DNA from: Methylobacterium oryzae
Lineage (GTDB): Bacteria > Pseudomonadota > Alphaproteobacteria > Rhizobiales > Beijerinckiaceae
NCBI RefSeq assembly: GCF_021398735.1
Contig: NZ_CP090350.1
Coordinates: forward strand, 392,913-456,912
Direction of reading: 5' to 3'
DNA: 64,000 nucleotides
Shown in pieces: positions 1 through 9,636 of this stretch. Numbering within the stretch: the first letter of the stretch is position 1; every line of letters starts with the position of its first letter. The position numbers and the translations under genes were made by a program. The notes below the pieces were generated by a model. The model was not told the DNA's origin. It saw only the letters and a program-made list of their open reading frames with translations, and did no database searches.

Positions 1-359
1 GCCGCCCGCTCGAGCGGCGACAGACGCTCCAGCGCCATCATCAGCGTCAGCGTTAGGTCATCTTTGTCCAGCCCATCCTCCTGGTTCTCGACGAGTGGAT
101 CGGGCAGCCAAGCGCCGACGTAGGTCTCCCGGCGGGCGCGGGCCGACTTCATCTCGTCGAGGCAGAGGCGCGTAACGATGCGCGCGAGGAACGGATAGGG
201 AGCAGAGACCTTCGTCTGGTCCACCGCCACCCAGCGCAGCCAGGCATTCTGCACGACATCCTCCGCTTCGCTGCGCGAGCCAAGCATGCGGTAGGCGATG
301 CGCAACAGCCGCGCGCGATGGACCTCGAAGGTCGCCGTGGCAATTTCGGCCTGCGACAT
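1..359 (-). CDS. ECF sigma factor, ECF41/SigJ type, C-terminal part off the window
   Basis: Minus-strand frame opening at ATG 359 with a GAGGAAC Shine-Dalgarno about 7 bases upstream; an in-frame ATG at 407 is less likely. The readable 119 residues are a sigma-70 region 2 with the core-binding and -10 segment (RIAYRMLGSRSEAEDVVQNA, then a tryptophan-rich helix and RIVTRLCLDEMKS), running into region 4. ECF41 sigmas normally add a C-terminal SnoaL-like regulatory domain, which would lie beyond base 1. The gene is last in a minus-strand series CMD, NmrA-like, cupin, sigma. Carboxymuconolactone decarboxylases, oxidoreductases and epimerases are the documented genomic partners of ECF41, so the assignment rests on both sequence and neighbours. 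Confidence 0.88.
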   Translation of the reverse strand, partial: MSQAEIATATFEVHRARLLRIAYRMLGSRSEAEDVVQNAWLRWVAVDQTKVSAPYPFLARIVTRLCLDEMKSARARRETYVGAWLPDPLVENQEDGLDKDDLTLTLMMALERLSPLERA

Positions 360-454
360 GGCCCGTTCCTCGTAAACGAAGCCGGTTGAGCGAATGTGGA
401 TGACCATCGGCTATCCTCGCCGCCTTGAACAGCTGAGTTCCCGCGCCGCCGCTG

Positions 455-871
455 TTAGGGTCGGTCCGGCGTCGTCAACACCCGGTCAGCCGTGTCCACG
501 ACGAAGACGGCGAGGAGCTTGGAGGGCTCGATGTCGCTGGCATTAGCGCTGACACCGTGGTGATCACCGGGCATTTCGACAAAGCTCTCCCCGACGCGGA
601 AGACTTTCTCCGGGCCGTCGTTGATCCGGCTGCGCACCTCGCCCTCGATCACAGTTGCCGTGATGAAGGCAGATGCGGCGTGGGTGTGGGACGGTGAGGA
701 CCCGCCCGGACCGTACTCGACGAGGACGCCGCGCAGGCTCTTGCCGGGAACTGAAGGTAGTGGATGGTCAAAGATCGTCGTGACCCGGGCCTCGCCCCTC
801 GCAACATCGGCCGCAATCGCGGGAACGACGGAGACGGCAACGAGGGCGCCCAGCAGAAATGCTCTGAACAT
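455..871 (-). CDS. Secreted cupin-domain protein
   Basis: 138 residues from ATG 871; a longer upstream reading is not supported, since AGAAAGG precedes this ATG. The N-terminus is a Sec signal peptide (MFRAFLLGALVAVSVVPAIA). A single cupin barrel follows, with metal-binding type motifs near SPSHTHAASA and a C-terminal-motif EMPGDHHG. It lies between the NmrA-like gene and the sigma factor, with gaps of about 40 and 95 bases. Small cupins often accompany sigma/anti-sigma or oxidative detoxification loci; the substrate is unknown. The export signal suggests it acts in the periplasm, unlike the cytoplasmic neighbours. Confidence 0.75.
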   Translation of the reverse strand: MFRAFLLGALVAVSVVPAIAADVARGEARVTTIFDHPLPSVPGKSLRGVLVEYGPGGSSPSHTHAASAFITATVIEGEVRSRINDGPEKVFRVGESFVEMPGDHHGVSANASDIEPSKLLAVFVVDTADRVLTTPDRP

Positions 872-911
872 GGAAGGGCCTTTCTTCGTGGATGAGGAGA
901 AGCGCAGCGGT

Positions 912-1661
912 TCAGGCAGCAGCGAGCCAACTCTCGAACCGCGTCGGCCCGAGCCGTGCCGCTTCCGCATGCTCGGGAACAAGCGAACCCTTATCGAGCG
1001 CAGCGCCGAAGTAGCGCGCCGCCCTGTCGGCTAGCACCTCCCGACGGTCGCCGGTGGATGCGACCGAGTGGGCGACGAAGTCGCGGAACGGCAGGCGGTC
1101 CGGCCCGGCGATCTCGATCGTCGCGTTGCACGGGGGAGCAAGCGCGACTTCGGCGAGCGCTGCGGCTACATCGGCGGCGGCGATCGGCTGGAAGTCGGCA
1201 TCGGGAACAACGATGCGGTCGCCTGCGACGGAAGCCTGGGCAATCGTCGCGACGAACTCGAAGAATTGCGTGGCCCGGACGACGGTGTAGGGAAGGTCAG
1301 AAGCTGCGATCAGTCGCTCCTGCGCGACCTTCGCGAGAAAGTATCCGTTCCCCTCCAGGCGGTCCGTGCCGACGATGGATAGGGCGACGTGATGTTTCAC
1401 ACCCGCTTCGCGCTCCGCGGCGAGGAGGTTGCGGCCAGAGCGCTCGAAGAAGTCGAGCACCGCCGCGTCCTCAAAGGACGGAGAGTTCGACACGTCAACG
1501 ACGACGTCGGCTCCGGCAAGAACTTTGGCCAAGCCTTCGCCCGTCAGCGCATTCACCCCGCTGCTCGGCGAAGCCGCAATGGCCTCATGTCCTTGTCGCG
1601 ACAGTTCGGCCGTCAGATGCCTGCCGATGAGGCCGCTTCCGCCAATCACCACGATCTTCAT
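912..1661 (-). CDS. NmrA-like NAD(P)-binding atypical short-chain dehydrogenase
   Basis: 249 residues starting at MKIVVIGGSGLIGRHL, the Rossmann GxxGxxG motif. An apparent 33-residue N-terminal extension was dropped because it would cover the promoter at 1732-1759. The body resembles NmrA/SDR-a5 proteins (VVDVSNSPSFED, RATQFFEFVATI), which bind NAD(P)H and act as reductases or redox sensors. It is the oxidoreductase/epimerase member usual at ECF41 loci and is transcribed with the cupin and sigma genes. Substrate unknown. Confidence 0.8.
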   Translation of the reverse strand: MKIVVIGGSGLIGRHLTAELSRQGHEAIAASPSSGVNALTGEGLAKVLAGADVVVDVSNSPSFEDAAVLDFFERSGRNLLAAEREAGVKHHVALSIVGTDRLEGNGYFLAKVAQERLIAASDLPYTVVRATQFFEFVATIAQASVAGDRIVVPDADFQPIAAADVAAALAEVALAPPCNATIEIAGPDRLPFRDFVAHSVASTGDRREVLADRAARYFGAALDKGSLVPEHAEAARLGPTRFESWLAAA

Positions 1662-1731
1662 GGTTCCTGTCTCCTTGTTCGAGAACGGACGGGGCGGCTC
1701 CTTGCCGCATTCAGGCGTCCGTCGAACAAAT

Positions 1732-1759
1732 GACGAGGCGGGTCCGTCCCAATGTGACA
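1732..1759 (-). promoter_or_regulatory. Candidate ECF41-type promoter upstream of the NmrA-like gene
   Basis: On the minus strand, TGTCACA (1759-1753) is followed 17 bases later by CGTC (1735-1732). The published ECF41 consensus is TGTCACA, 16 bases, CGTC, so the elements are exact and the spacer is one base longer. It lies about 70 bases upstream of the gene starting at 1661 and would transcribe NmrA-like, cupin and sigma. Confidence 0.5.
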
Positions 1760-1869
1760 TGCCCCGGAAAAAATCAGCGACGTGAGACGTGGAACTGCCG
1801 CCGGAGATCGATTGACATCCGCGGGAATGGGACGGCGCTGGCGCCGCCCCTGACGGAGCGCAGAACCGA

Positions 1870-2325
1870 CTAAATTTGTGCCTGGACCGGGAGGCGGAAG
1901 GGTGCGCCGAGGCGGTTGAACGCGTTCATCGCCGCGATGGTGATCGTGAGGTCCACGAGATCCTTGGACGCGAATGCTGTGCTTGCCGCCGCATAGGCCT
2001 CATCGGAAGCGTGCGTATCGCCGACCAGCGTGACTTCCTCCGCCCACGCGAGCGCGGCGCGGTATTGGTCAGGAAACAGGTGAGGTACCTCGGCCCAGAC
2101 CGGAACCAGAGCGACCTTCTCGAACGGCATCGTCTTAAGAAGATCCCGGGTGTGCAAGTCGATGCAGTGCGCGCAGCCATTAATCTGCGACACTCGCAGA
2201 AAGACGAGATGGATCAGCTCATTGGGTAGATCGGTGTCAGTGGTGATGTAGTGATGAATGCCATAGAGCGCTTTGGCCCCCTTCGGGGCCACCTCGTTCC
2301 AGACCAATCGCTTAATCTCGCTCAT
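1870..2325 (-). CDS. Carboxymuconolactone decarboxylase / AhpD-like family protein
   Basis: 151 residues from ATG 2325, with AGGACG as ribosome binding site. It carries the AhpD-core motif INGCAHCIDLHTRDL, a CxxC followed by a histidine, typical of alkylhydroperoxidase-like carboxymuconolactone decarboxylase proteins. Such proteins act as small thiol-based peroxidases or reductases rather than true decarboxylases. This is the first gene of the ECF41 locus and sits directly under the exact ECF41 promoter at 2373-2399, so it is the best candidate target of the sigma factor. Confidence 0.88.
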   Translation of the reverse strand: MSEIKRLVWNEVAPKGAKALYGIHHYITTDTDLPNELIHLVFLRVSQINGCAHCIDLHTRDLLKTMPFEKVALVPVWAEVPHLFPDQYRAALAWAEEVTLVGDTHASDEAYAAASTAFASKDLVDLTITIAAMNAFNRLGAPFRLPVQAQI

Positions 2326-2372
2326 GTCTCGTCCTTGTGCTCGGAGCGCCGGCGATCGACGTTCGAAGCTAT

Positions 2373-2399
2373 GACGAACCGATCTGCACGGTTGTGACA
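2373..2399 (-). promoter_or_regulatory. ECF41 promoter, exact consensus match
   Basis: Minus-strand TGTCACA (2399-2393) and CGTC (2376-2373) are separated by exactly 16 bases, as in the published ECF41 promoter. It lies about 50 bases upstream of the CMD start at 2325. The same motif, with a 17-base spacer, recurs before the NmrA-like gene. Confidence 0.78.
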
Positions 2400-2707
2400 T
2401 GCGATGCCGCCTTCTCTCACAAAGCGGATCATCTTCCAGCCGAGAGCATCTACGTCCGCTTCCAAGCGGGCCGAGCAGGTAGATTGACGACCTACATGGG
2501 TCGGGTGCGGAAGGGCTGCTCGGGGTGGATTTCCGCCGGTCCGCTTTCGGGCAGAAAGACACCGAGGCGGACGCAGCCTTCCCGGAGGCGGTAGGGCGAA
2601 AGTGTGCGCTTTGAGCTCAGGTCTCGATGAGGCATCGCCGGTCGGTAGCCCTTGCATGTTCGTGCAACTAGGGCACAGCCGAGCGTAAGCCGTACGAGGA
2701 AGCCAAC
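2400..2707. other. Intergenic region between divergent CMD and IclR genes
   Basis: No convincing gene. Several overlapping open frames exist on both strands but lack ribosome sites and recognisable protein sequence. The segment separates the ECF41 promoter from the IclR gene and presumably holds the iclR promoter, which I cannot pinpoint. Confidence 0.5.
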
Positions 2708-3514
2708 GTGGCCGATGAACTTGACAGGTCGCGCGACGCGCCACTGGATCGGGCCCTGGCCATCCTGACCTTCGTGGCCGAGCAGCGGAAGGCACTGTCG
2801 GCGGCCGAGATCGCCTCGGCCCTCGCCCTGCCGCTTCCCACCGCGCATCGACTTATCGGCAACCTTGAGGACCGCGGTCTAATCCAGAAGGCCCTCGGCA
2901 CGAAGCGCTATGTCGTCGGGAGCACGCTGGTCACCCTCTCGGCCAAGACCATCGGGGCAGCCTTCCGCACCGTGCGGCGGCACGCGGTCCTGAGCGCGGT
3001 GGCCGACCGGATCGGCGAGCAGTGCGAGATCGGCATCGTCCGCGACAACGCGGTGGCATACGTCGACAGCGTGCAGACGAAGCAACAGCAGGGCCTGCAG
3101 TTCAATCCCGGATCAGCCGCACCGCTCCACTGCACCTCGACGGGCAAGATCTACATGAGCCGGCTGCCTACCAAGGTCCGGCAACGACTCGCCCACTCCC
3201 TTCCGCTCGCGCAGTACACTCCGACGACCATCGCGGACCCGAAGACGCTTCTCGCTCAGCTCGACGTGATCCGGCGCAGGGGCTGGGCGAAAACCAACGA
3301 GGAATACGTACTCGGCGTCGTCGGCTGCGCCGTGCCCATCGTCTCGCCGAAGGGGGACCTGATCGCTTGCCTGGGCGTGTCGGTGCCCTCCGCCCGCGTC
3401 GGCTTCGAGGACCTCGACGCGTTCATCGAGCCCCTGCAGGAAGCGGCCGCCCTCCTGTCCAGCACCATCCTGCAAGACAACGAAGATTTCGATAATTCTC
3501 AATTTTCGGAATGA
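2708..3514 (+). CDS. IclR-family transcriptional regulator
   Basis: 268 residues from GTG 2708 with GAGGAAG upstream. The N-terminal winged helix (residues about 12-75; LDRALAILTFVAEQ, PTAHRLIGNLEDRGLI) is followed by the IclR effector domain (residues about 90-255) with the usual NEEYVLGVVGCAVPI segment. It precedes, in the same direction, a class V aminotransferase, a dicarboxylate/amino-acid symporter and a solute-binding protein. It probably controls that catabolic cluster in response to its substrate, or represses itself. Confidence 0.9.
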   Translation: MADELDRSRDAPLDRALAILTFVAEQRKALSAAEIASALALPLPTAHRLIGNLEDRGLIQKALGTKRYVVGSTLVTLSAKTIGAAFRTVRRHAVLSAVADRIGEQCEIGIVRDNAVAYVDSVQTKQQQGLQFNPGSAAPLHCTSTGKIYMSRLPTKVRQRLAHSLPLAQYTPTTIADPKTLLAQLDVIRRRGWAKTNEEYVLGVVGCAVPIVSPKGDLIACLGVSVPSARVGFEDLDAFIEPLQEAAALLSSTILQDNEDFDNSQFSE

Positions 3515-3570
3515 AAAATACCGCTGGATGATGATCCGGCTCGACGCGTAGCGGATGTAGTGTATTTTCT

Positions 3571-3586
3571 TGTCATGCCACTGACA
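3571..3586. promoter_or_regulatory. Weak candidate operator in the IclR-aminotransferase gap
   Basis: TGTCA and TGACA form a 5-base inverted repeat separated by 6 bases, in the 200-base AT-richer gap upstream of the aminotransferase. Location suggests an IclR site; the repeat is short and could be chance. Confidence 0.25.
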
Positions 3587-3714
3587 TGCCCGGCTTTTGG
3601 GCACGGATTGGCAGATAAATTAGCACTGCCGCCATTCAAAGCTTGAGATGGGTCGAAGGCTCGCCGGGACTTCCGGCGCAACGCCTCGTCGCGTCTGCGC
3701 TACCGGAGGGTATC

Positions 3715-4896
3715 ATGACCCAGCACTACGACGTCGCCGCCGTTCGTCAGGCGTTTCCGGCCGCCGAGCACGTGGTCTATCTCGACAGCGGCTTCCAGAC
3801 CCCGCTCTCCCGCCCCGTGAAGGAGGCGTACGAGCGCTTCCTGCGCGAAGGGTTCGAGACCGCCGGCCCCAAGCAAGTCTGGCTCAGCCGCCTCGAAGAG
3901 ACCCGCGCCAAGGTCGCGACGCTGCTCGGCGCGCAGCCCCACGAGATCGCATTCACCAAGAACACCTCGGAGAGCATGAACATCGCCGCCAACGCGCTGC
4001 CGCTGAAGGCCGGCGACAAGGTGCTGATGATCCACGGCGACCATCCGAACAACGCCTACGCCTTCCTCAACCTGAAGAAGAAGGGCGTCGAGGTCGTGTT
4101 CATCCCGATGACCCAGGTGGTGAACGCCGACAGCTTCCGCTCGCACATCGACGACAGGACGCGGGCGATCTCCATGTCGCACGTCACCTTCCACGCCGGC
4201 CATCGGTTCGATGTCGAGAGCGTCGGCGAGCTTTGCGAGCGGCACGGCCTCTACTTCGTCGTCGATGTGATGCAGGGCATCGGCGTGACGCCCATCGACG
4301 CCAAGACGATGAAGGCGACCTTCATCGGCTCGGGCACCCACAAGGGCCTGCTGGTGCCCCAGGGGTTGGGCCTGCTCTACTGGGACTCCTCCAAGATCGA
4401 GATGGAGCCGGCCTACCTCGCCGCGGCCAGCCTCGCCGAGCCGCCGACCGACTTCATCGCCCGCGAGGACAACATGGCCCTGCCGGCGACGGCGGGCCGG
4501 TTCGAGCTCGGCAACTACAACCTCCCGGCCATCCAGGGCCTGGGTGCCGCCATCGACCTCATCAACACGGTCGGCATCGAGAACATCGAGGGCCACTGCT
4601 TCGACCTCGGCGACTACCTCATCGAGCGCCTCGACGAACTCGATGTCGGCCTGGTCGGCCCGCGCGACCGCCAGCACCGCGCGCCGCATATCTACGTCAT
4701 CGCCCTGCCGGCGGCAGAGTGGCTCGACTACTTCACGCAGAACGGCATCCGCGTCTCGCCCGAGCGCGACGGCATCCGGGTGTCGCTCGGGATGTTCAAC
4801 ACCACGGCGGACATCGATCGGCTGATCGAGGCGGTCCGCGCCCGCAACGTGCCCTCGACGCAGGCGCGCACGGCTGTGCTGTCCAAGCTCGGATAG
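3715..4896 (+). CDS. Class V aminotransferase-fold PLP enzyme
   Basis: 393 residues; start chosen at ATG 3715 behind GGAGGG. Fold type I, NifS/isopenicillin-N-epimerase-like subgroup (HVVYLDSGFQTPLSRP at the N-terminus, ITFTKNTSES-like cofactor loop, DVMQGIGV, and SGTHKGLL with Lys210 as the expected PLP lysine). Family members are cysteine desulfurases, amino-acid epimerases or transaminases; the exact reaction cannot be read. The neighbours (DAACS symporter, amino-acid binding protein, aspartate ammonia-lyase) point to a substrate related to aspartate or another acidic amino acid. Confidence 0.85.
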   Translation: MTQHYDVAAVRQAFPAAEHVVYLDSGFQTPLSRPVKEAYERFLREGFETAGPKQVWLSRLEETRAKVATLLGAQPHEIAFTKNTSESMNIAANALPLKAGDKVLMIHGDHPNNAYAFLNLKKKGVEVVFIPMTQVVNADSFRSHIDDRTRAISMSHVTFHAGHRFDVESVGELCERHGLYFVVDVMQGIGVTPIDAKTMKATFIGSGTHKGLLVPQGLGLLYWDSSKIEMEPAYLAAASLAEPPTDFIAREDNMALPATAGRFELGNYNLPAIQGLGAAIDLINTVGIENIEGHCFDLGDYLIERLDELDVGLVGPRDRQHRAPHIYVIALPAAEWLDYFTQNGIRVSPERDGIRVSLGMFNTTADIDRLIEAVRARNVPSTQARTAVLSKLG

Positions 4897-5001
4897 GCCG
4901 ACGGGCCTCTCCAATCCTGATCGTTTCCGGCAGCCGAGACGCAATAAAAACAAGCGCCACGCTCGATTGCCGCTCCACTCGGTGGCGCGGAGGACGACGT
5001 C

Positions 5002-6333
5002 ATGCAGGTGAGCAGCAAACCTCACGCCTCGAACAGGCTGACCACATACATCATGGTCAGCTTGTTCCTCGGAATATCGACCGGTTACCTGTGCAACACT
5101 TTCGCGACGCCGGCCGAGGCCAAGGCAATTGCCGGGTACTTTACCATCGTGTCGGACGTCTTCCTGCGCATGATCAAGATGATCATCGCACCGCTGGTGT
5201 TCGCCACCATCGTCTCCGGCATCTCCAGCCTCGGCGCGAGTGGCGGCGCCGTTGGCCGGGTAGCCTTCAAGGCGCTGGGCTGGTTCATCACCGCCTCCGT
5301 GGTGTCCCTGTCCATCGGCCTCCTGCTCGCCAACCTCCTGCATCCCGGTCACGGCCTGAACCTGCCGCTCCCTGAAGCCAGCGCCACCATGAACCTGCAG
5401 ACCGGTGCCCTGAACCTCAAGGATTTCGTGGCGCACGTCGTGCCCGTCAGCATCGTCCAGGCGATGGCGACCAACGAGGTGCTTCAGATCCTCGTCTTCT
5501 CCGTCTTCTTCGGCTTCGCCCTGAGCTCCGTGAAGACCTCGCTCGCCCCGACCGTCGCCAAGTCGATCGACGAGATCGTCCCGATCATGCTCAAGTTCAC
5601 CGACTACGTGATGCGCTTCGCGCCGGTCGGCGTGTTCGCCGCGATGGCGGCCGTCATCACCACGCAGGGCGTCGGCGTGCTGGTGACCTACGGGAAGTTC
5701 GTCAGCGCCTTCTACTTCGGCCTCGCGGTTCTCTGGGTCGTCATCATCGCGGCCGGAACCGTGGTGCTCGGCGGGGCGATCAAGACCCTGCTGCGCCTGC
5801 TGCGGCAACCGATGATGATCGCCTTCTCCACGTCGAGCAGCGAGGCCGCCTTCCCGAAGATGGTCGAGCAGTTGATGAAGTTCGGCGTCTCGGAGCGCAT
5901 CACCGGCTTCGTGCTGCCGCTGGGCTACTCGTTCAATCTAGACGGCTCGATGATGTACCAGACCTTCGCGGCCCTGTTCGTCGCGCAGGCCTTCGGCATC
6001 GAGATGGACCTCTCGACGCAGATCACCATGCTGCTGGTCCTGATGGTGACCAGCAAGGGCATCGCCGGCGTGCCCCGGGCCTCCCTAGTCGTGGTGGCGG
6101 CGACGATCCCCTCGTTCAACCTCCCCACCGCCGGTCTCGTCCTGCTGGTCGGCATCGACGCCTTCCTCGACATGGGCCGCACCATGACGAACGTCATCGG
6201 CAACGGTGTCGCGACCGCCGTCGTCGCCAAGTGGGAGAACGAGCTCGGCGCCCCGGTCGAGGACGATGCCGAGTTCCTGTCCCCGGTCGGCGTCGTGACG
6301 CCGACCGGCGCGGCTCAAAGTGCTTCAGCCTAG
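5002..6333 (+). CDS. DAACS-family dicarboxylate/amino acid:cation symporter
   Basis: 443 residues from ATG 5002 (GGAGG upstream). Multi-spanning membrane protein with the family signatures: the serine-rich re-entrant loop STSSSEAAFPKM near residue 277 and NLDGSMMYQT near residue 311. It imports glutamate, aspartate or C4-dicarboxylates with Na+ or H+. It lies 105 bases after the aminotransferase and 86 bases before a periplasmic amino-acid binding protein, apparently in one transcription unit. Confidence 0.93.
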   Translation: MQVSSKPHASNRLTTYIMVSLFLGISTGYLCNTFATPAEAKAIAGYFTIVSDVFLRMIKMIIAPLVFATIVSGISSLGASGGAVGRVAFKALGWFITASVVSLSIGLLLANLLHPGHGLNLPLPEASATMNLQTGALNLKDFVAHVVPVSIVQAMATNEVLQILVFSVFFGFALSSVKTSLAPTVAKSIDEIVPIMLKFTDYVMRFAPVGVFAAMAAVITTQGVGVLVTYGKFVSAFYFGLAVLWVVIIAAGTVVLGGAIKTLLRLLRQPMMIAFSTSSSEAAFPKMVEQLMKFGVSERITGFVLPLGYSFNLDGSMMYQTFAALFVAQAFGIEMDLSTQITMLLVLMVTSKGIAGVPRASLVVVAATIPSFNLPTAGLVLLVGIDAFLDMGRTMTNVIGNGVATAVVAKWENELGAPVEDDAEFLSPVGVVTPTGAAQSASA

Positions 6334-6419
6334 CCGACCAAACCCGTCCCGCGGCGCGCCGTGTGGTCAGGCCCCCCGAGACCCGACCGAGGTCCGTATC
6401 TATCCAGAGGAGATGATCG

Positions 6420-7316
6420 ATGTTTCAGGGCAAGAACTTCGTACGGCTGTCTTGCGCGCTCGCACTCGGCCTCGCCGCCACGGCGGCATCGGCCGAGAGC
6501 CCGATGCTGGCCAAGATCAAGCGAACCGGCAGCGTGACGCTCGGCTACCGGGAGTCCTCGATCCCGTTCTCCTATCTCGACAACGGCCAGAAGCCCGTAG
6601 GCTTCTCCCTCGACCTGTGCGCGCAGGTCGTCGACAGGATCAAAACCGACCTCAAGCTCGACAAGCTCGCAGTCAAGCTTCAGCCGGTCGACTCGTCCAA
6701 CCGCATCCCGCTCATCCAGAACGGGACCATCGACATGGAATGCGGGGCGACGTCGAGCAGCCCCGCCCGGCTGAAGCAGGTCTCCTTCACGGTCGCGATC
6801 TTCGTCTCGTCGGCGCGGTGGCTGACCAAGGTCTCCTCCGGCATCCACGACGTGAAGGGGCTCGACGGCAAGACCGTGGTCGTCACGCAGGGCTCGAACG
6901 CCACCGGCTTCGCGTTCGGCATCAAGGCCAAGGGCGGCACGTTCAACATCATCCAGGGCAAGGACCATGCAGAGTCCATGCTGACGCTCCAGAGCGGGCG
7001 CGCCGCCGCCTTCATGGAGGACGACATTCTACTCGCCAGCCTGAAGGCTCGCGCGCCCGATCCCGCCGCGTACGCCTTCCTGCCCGAGACGTACACGCTG
7101 GTGCCCTACGGGCTGATGCTGCCAAAGGACGACCCCGAGTTCAAGGCGCTCGCCGACGACGTCCTCAAGGGCATGATGGCGTCGGGTGCCTTCACCAAGC
7201 TCTACGCCAAGTGGTTCGAAAGCCCGATCCCGCCCCACAACGAGAACCTGAACTTCCCGATGTCCGACGCTCTGAAGGAGCGCGTCGCGCACCCGAGCGA
7301 CTCGGTCGATTTCTGA
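6420..7316 (+). CDS. Periplasmic amino-acid-binding protein (GltI-like, ABC type)
   Basis: 298 residues, Sec signal peptide of about 25 residues ending ATAASA. SBP family 3 features are visible: GYRESSIPFSYLDN near the start, DMECGATSSSPARL, and VVVTQGSNATGFAF in the second lobe. Family members deliver glutamate/aspartate to an ABC permease. No permease or ATPase gene is in the window, so it either uses a distant transporter or is an orphan. RBS AGAGGAG upstream. Confidence 0.88.
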   Translation: MFQGKNFVRLSCALALGLAATAASAESPMLAKIKRTGSVTLGYRESSIPFSYLDNGQKPVGFSLDLCAQVVDRIKTDLKLDKLAVKLQPVDSSNRIPLIQNGTIDMECGATSSSPARLKQVSFTVAIFVSSARWLTKVSSGIHDVKGLDGKTVVVTQGSNATGFAFGIKAKGGTFNIIQGKDHAESMLTLQSGRAAAFMEDDILLASLKARAPDPAAYAFLPETYTLVPYGLMLPKDDPEFKALADDVLKGMMASGAFTKLYAKWFESPIPPHNENLNFPMSDALKERVAHPSDSVDF

Positions 7317-7386
7317 CCGGCGGCAGACGACGATGGGTTCGACGCGGCGATTGCGGGCCGAGCATTTCCGACAGGGGGCCACCCAC

Positions 7387-7961
7387 ATGTCCAAGACACA
7401 GACTGACGTGAGCCAGGACGGAAGTGCTCCGGTCGCGGAAGTCCCGATGGAGCGAAATCCGCCCACCGAGCTCGCGGTCGCCACCGTCCGCACCGTGGAT
7501 CTCGACACCGCCAAGACGCGCTCCGAGCACGACCTGCTCGGTGACGGCGATGTCCCGGCCGACGCCCTCTGGGGCATCCACACCAAGCGCGCGGTGACGA
7601 ACTTCCCGATCACCGGCGTCCCGGTCGGTCACTTTCCGGAGTTCGTCCGGGGCCTCGCGCTGGTCAAGCAAGCGGCGGCCCGAGCCAACAAGCGCCTCGG
7701 GTATCTCGATGCGACGAAGGCCGACGCCATCGATCGCGCCTGCATCAAGGTCGCGACCGAGGCCCGCTACGCCGAATCCTTCGTCGTCGACGCCATCCAG
7801 GGCGGGGCCGGCACCTCGACGAACATGAACGCCAACGAGGTCATCGCCAACGTCGCCCTCGGTCTGATGGGCAGGAAGCCCGGCGACTACGCCGCGCTTC
7901 ACCCCAACGACGACGTCAACATGGCGCAGTCGACCAACGACGCCTACCCGACTGCTCTGCG
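7387..7961 (+). pseudogene. aspA: Aspartate ammonia-lyase, truncated by an IS3-family insertion
   Basis: Starts at ATG 7387 and reads about 190 residues of an aspartase/fumarase-superfamily protein (LLGDGDVPADALWGIHT, GGAGTSTNMNANEVIAN, NDDVNMAQSTNDAYPTAL). Native sequence stops at the IS left end and translation runs into IS DNA to a stop at 8037. Full-length enzymes are near 470 residues, so the catalytic GSSxMPxKxN loop is lost. The reading before the break is intact, which suggests recent loss. The remainder is not found after the IS. The enzyme would have converted aspartate to fumarate and ammonia, matching the upstream uptake genes. Confidence 0.9.
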
Positions 7962-8000
7962 TGAATCGCCCCGGGTTTTCCGGAGGCCGTTTGGTTTGGC

Positions 8001-9229
<1,229 letters not shown>

Positions 9230-9279
9230 GGCTCCAGTCTCTCAAGAGTTGGAGCCTCCGAAAATCCCGGGGCGATTCA

Positions 9280-9603
9280 CACCAGCATCCTGGCATGGCT
9301 TGAGGCCAGAGGCGGAACACTCGACGACTTTGCCTTCCCCAGCAGGCTCGAAGGTGTCACGCACATCAGCACCCGGCAGTATGCACGCCTCGTCGATGAG
9401 TGGGTCACAGGCATCGGGCTGCGCAGCGAGGACTATGGCACCCACTCCCTCGCCGCACGAAGGCGTCGTTGATCTACAAGCGGACCGGCAACCTGCGGGC
9501 GGTTCAGATCCTGCTCGGCCATACCAAGATCGAGAGCACAGTCAGGTACCTCGGCGTCGACGTCGAGGATGCTCTGACACTGGCCGAAGGAACTGAGATT
9601 TGA
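9280..9603 (+). pseudogene. Tyrosine recombinase/integrase remnant
   Basis: Reads HTSILAWLEARGG up to GLRSEDYGTHSL, then shifts frame near 9455 and continues ASLIYKRTGNLRAVQILLGH with the C-terminal R-H-(Y) box (LLGHTKIESTVRYLGV), stopping at 9603. Restoring one C where GTHSLRRTKAS is expected rejoins the frames, so it is a single-base deletion. The N-terminal half is missing at the IS boundary. The sequence resembles the catalytic C-terminal part of site-specific integrases. Confidence 0.85.
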
Positions 9604-9610
9604 GCGTTCG

Positions 9611-9636
9611 GCCCCTCGGCTTCTGCGTCGAGGGGC
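9611..9636 (+). terminator. Hairpin after the integrase remnant
   Basis: GCCCCTCG and CGAGGGGC form a perfect 8-base stem around a 10-base loop, 8 bases past the integrase stop. No clear T-run follows, so it may be a weak terminator. Confidence 0.45.

Noticed and set aside
2337..2594. 85-codon plus-strand frame across the ECF41 promoter
   Set aside because: No ribosome site, no recognisable protein sequence, and it runs over the promoter elements.
3700..5808. 702-codon minus-strand open frame
   Set aside because: Antisense to the aminotransferase and symporter; its translation is low-complexity Asp/Arg/His-rich, typical of a shadow frame in GC-rich DNA.
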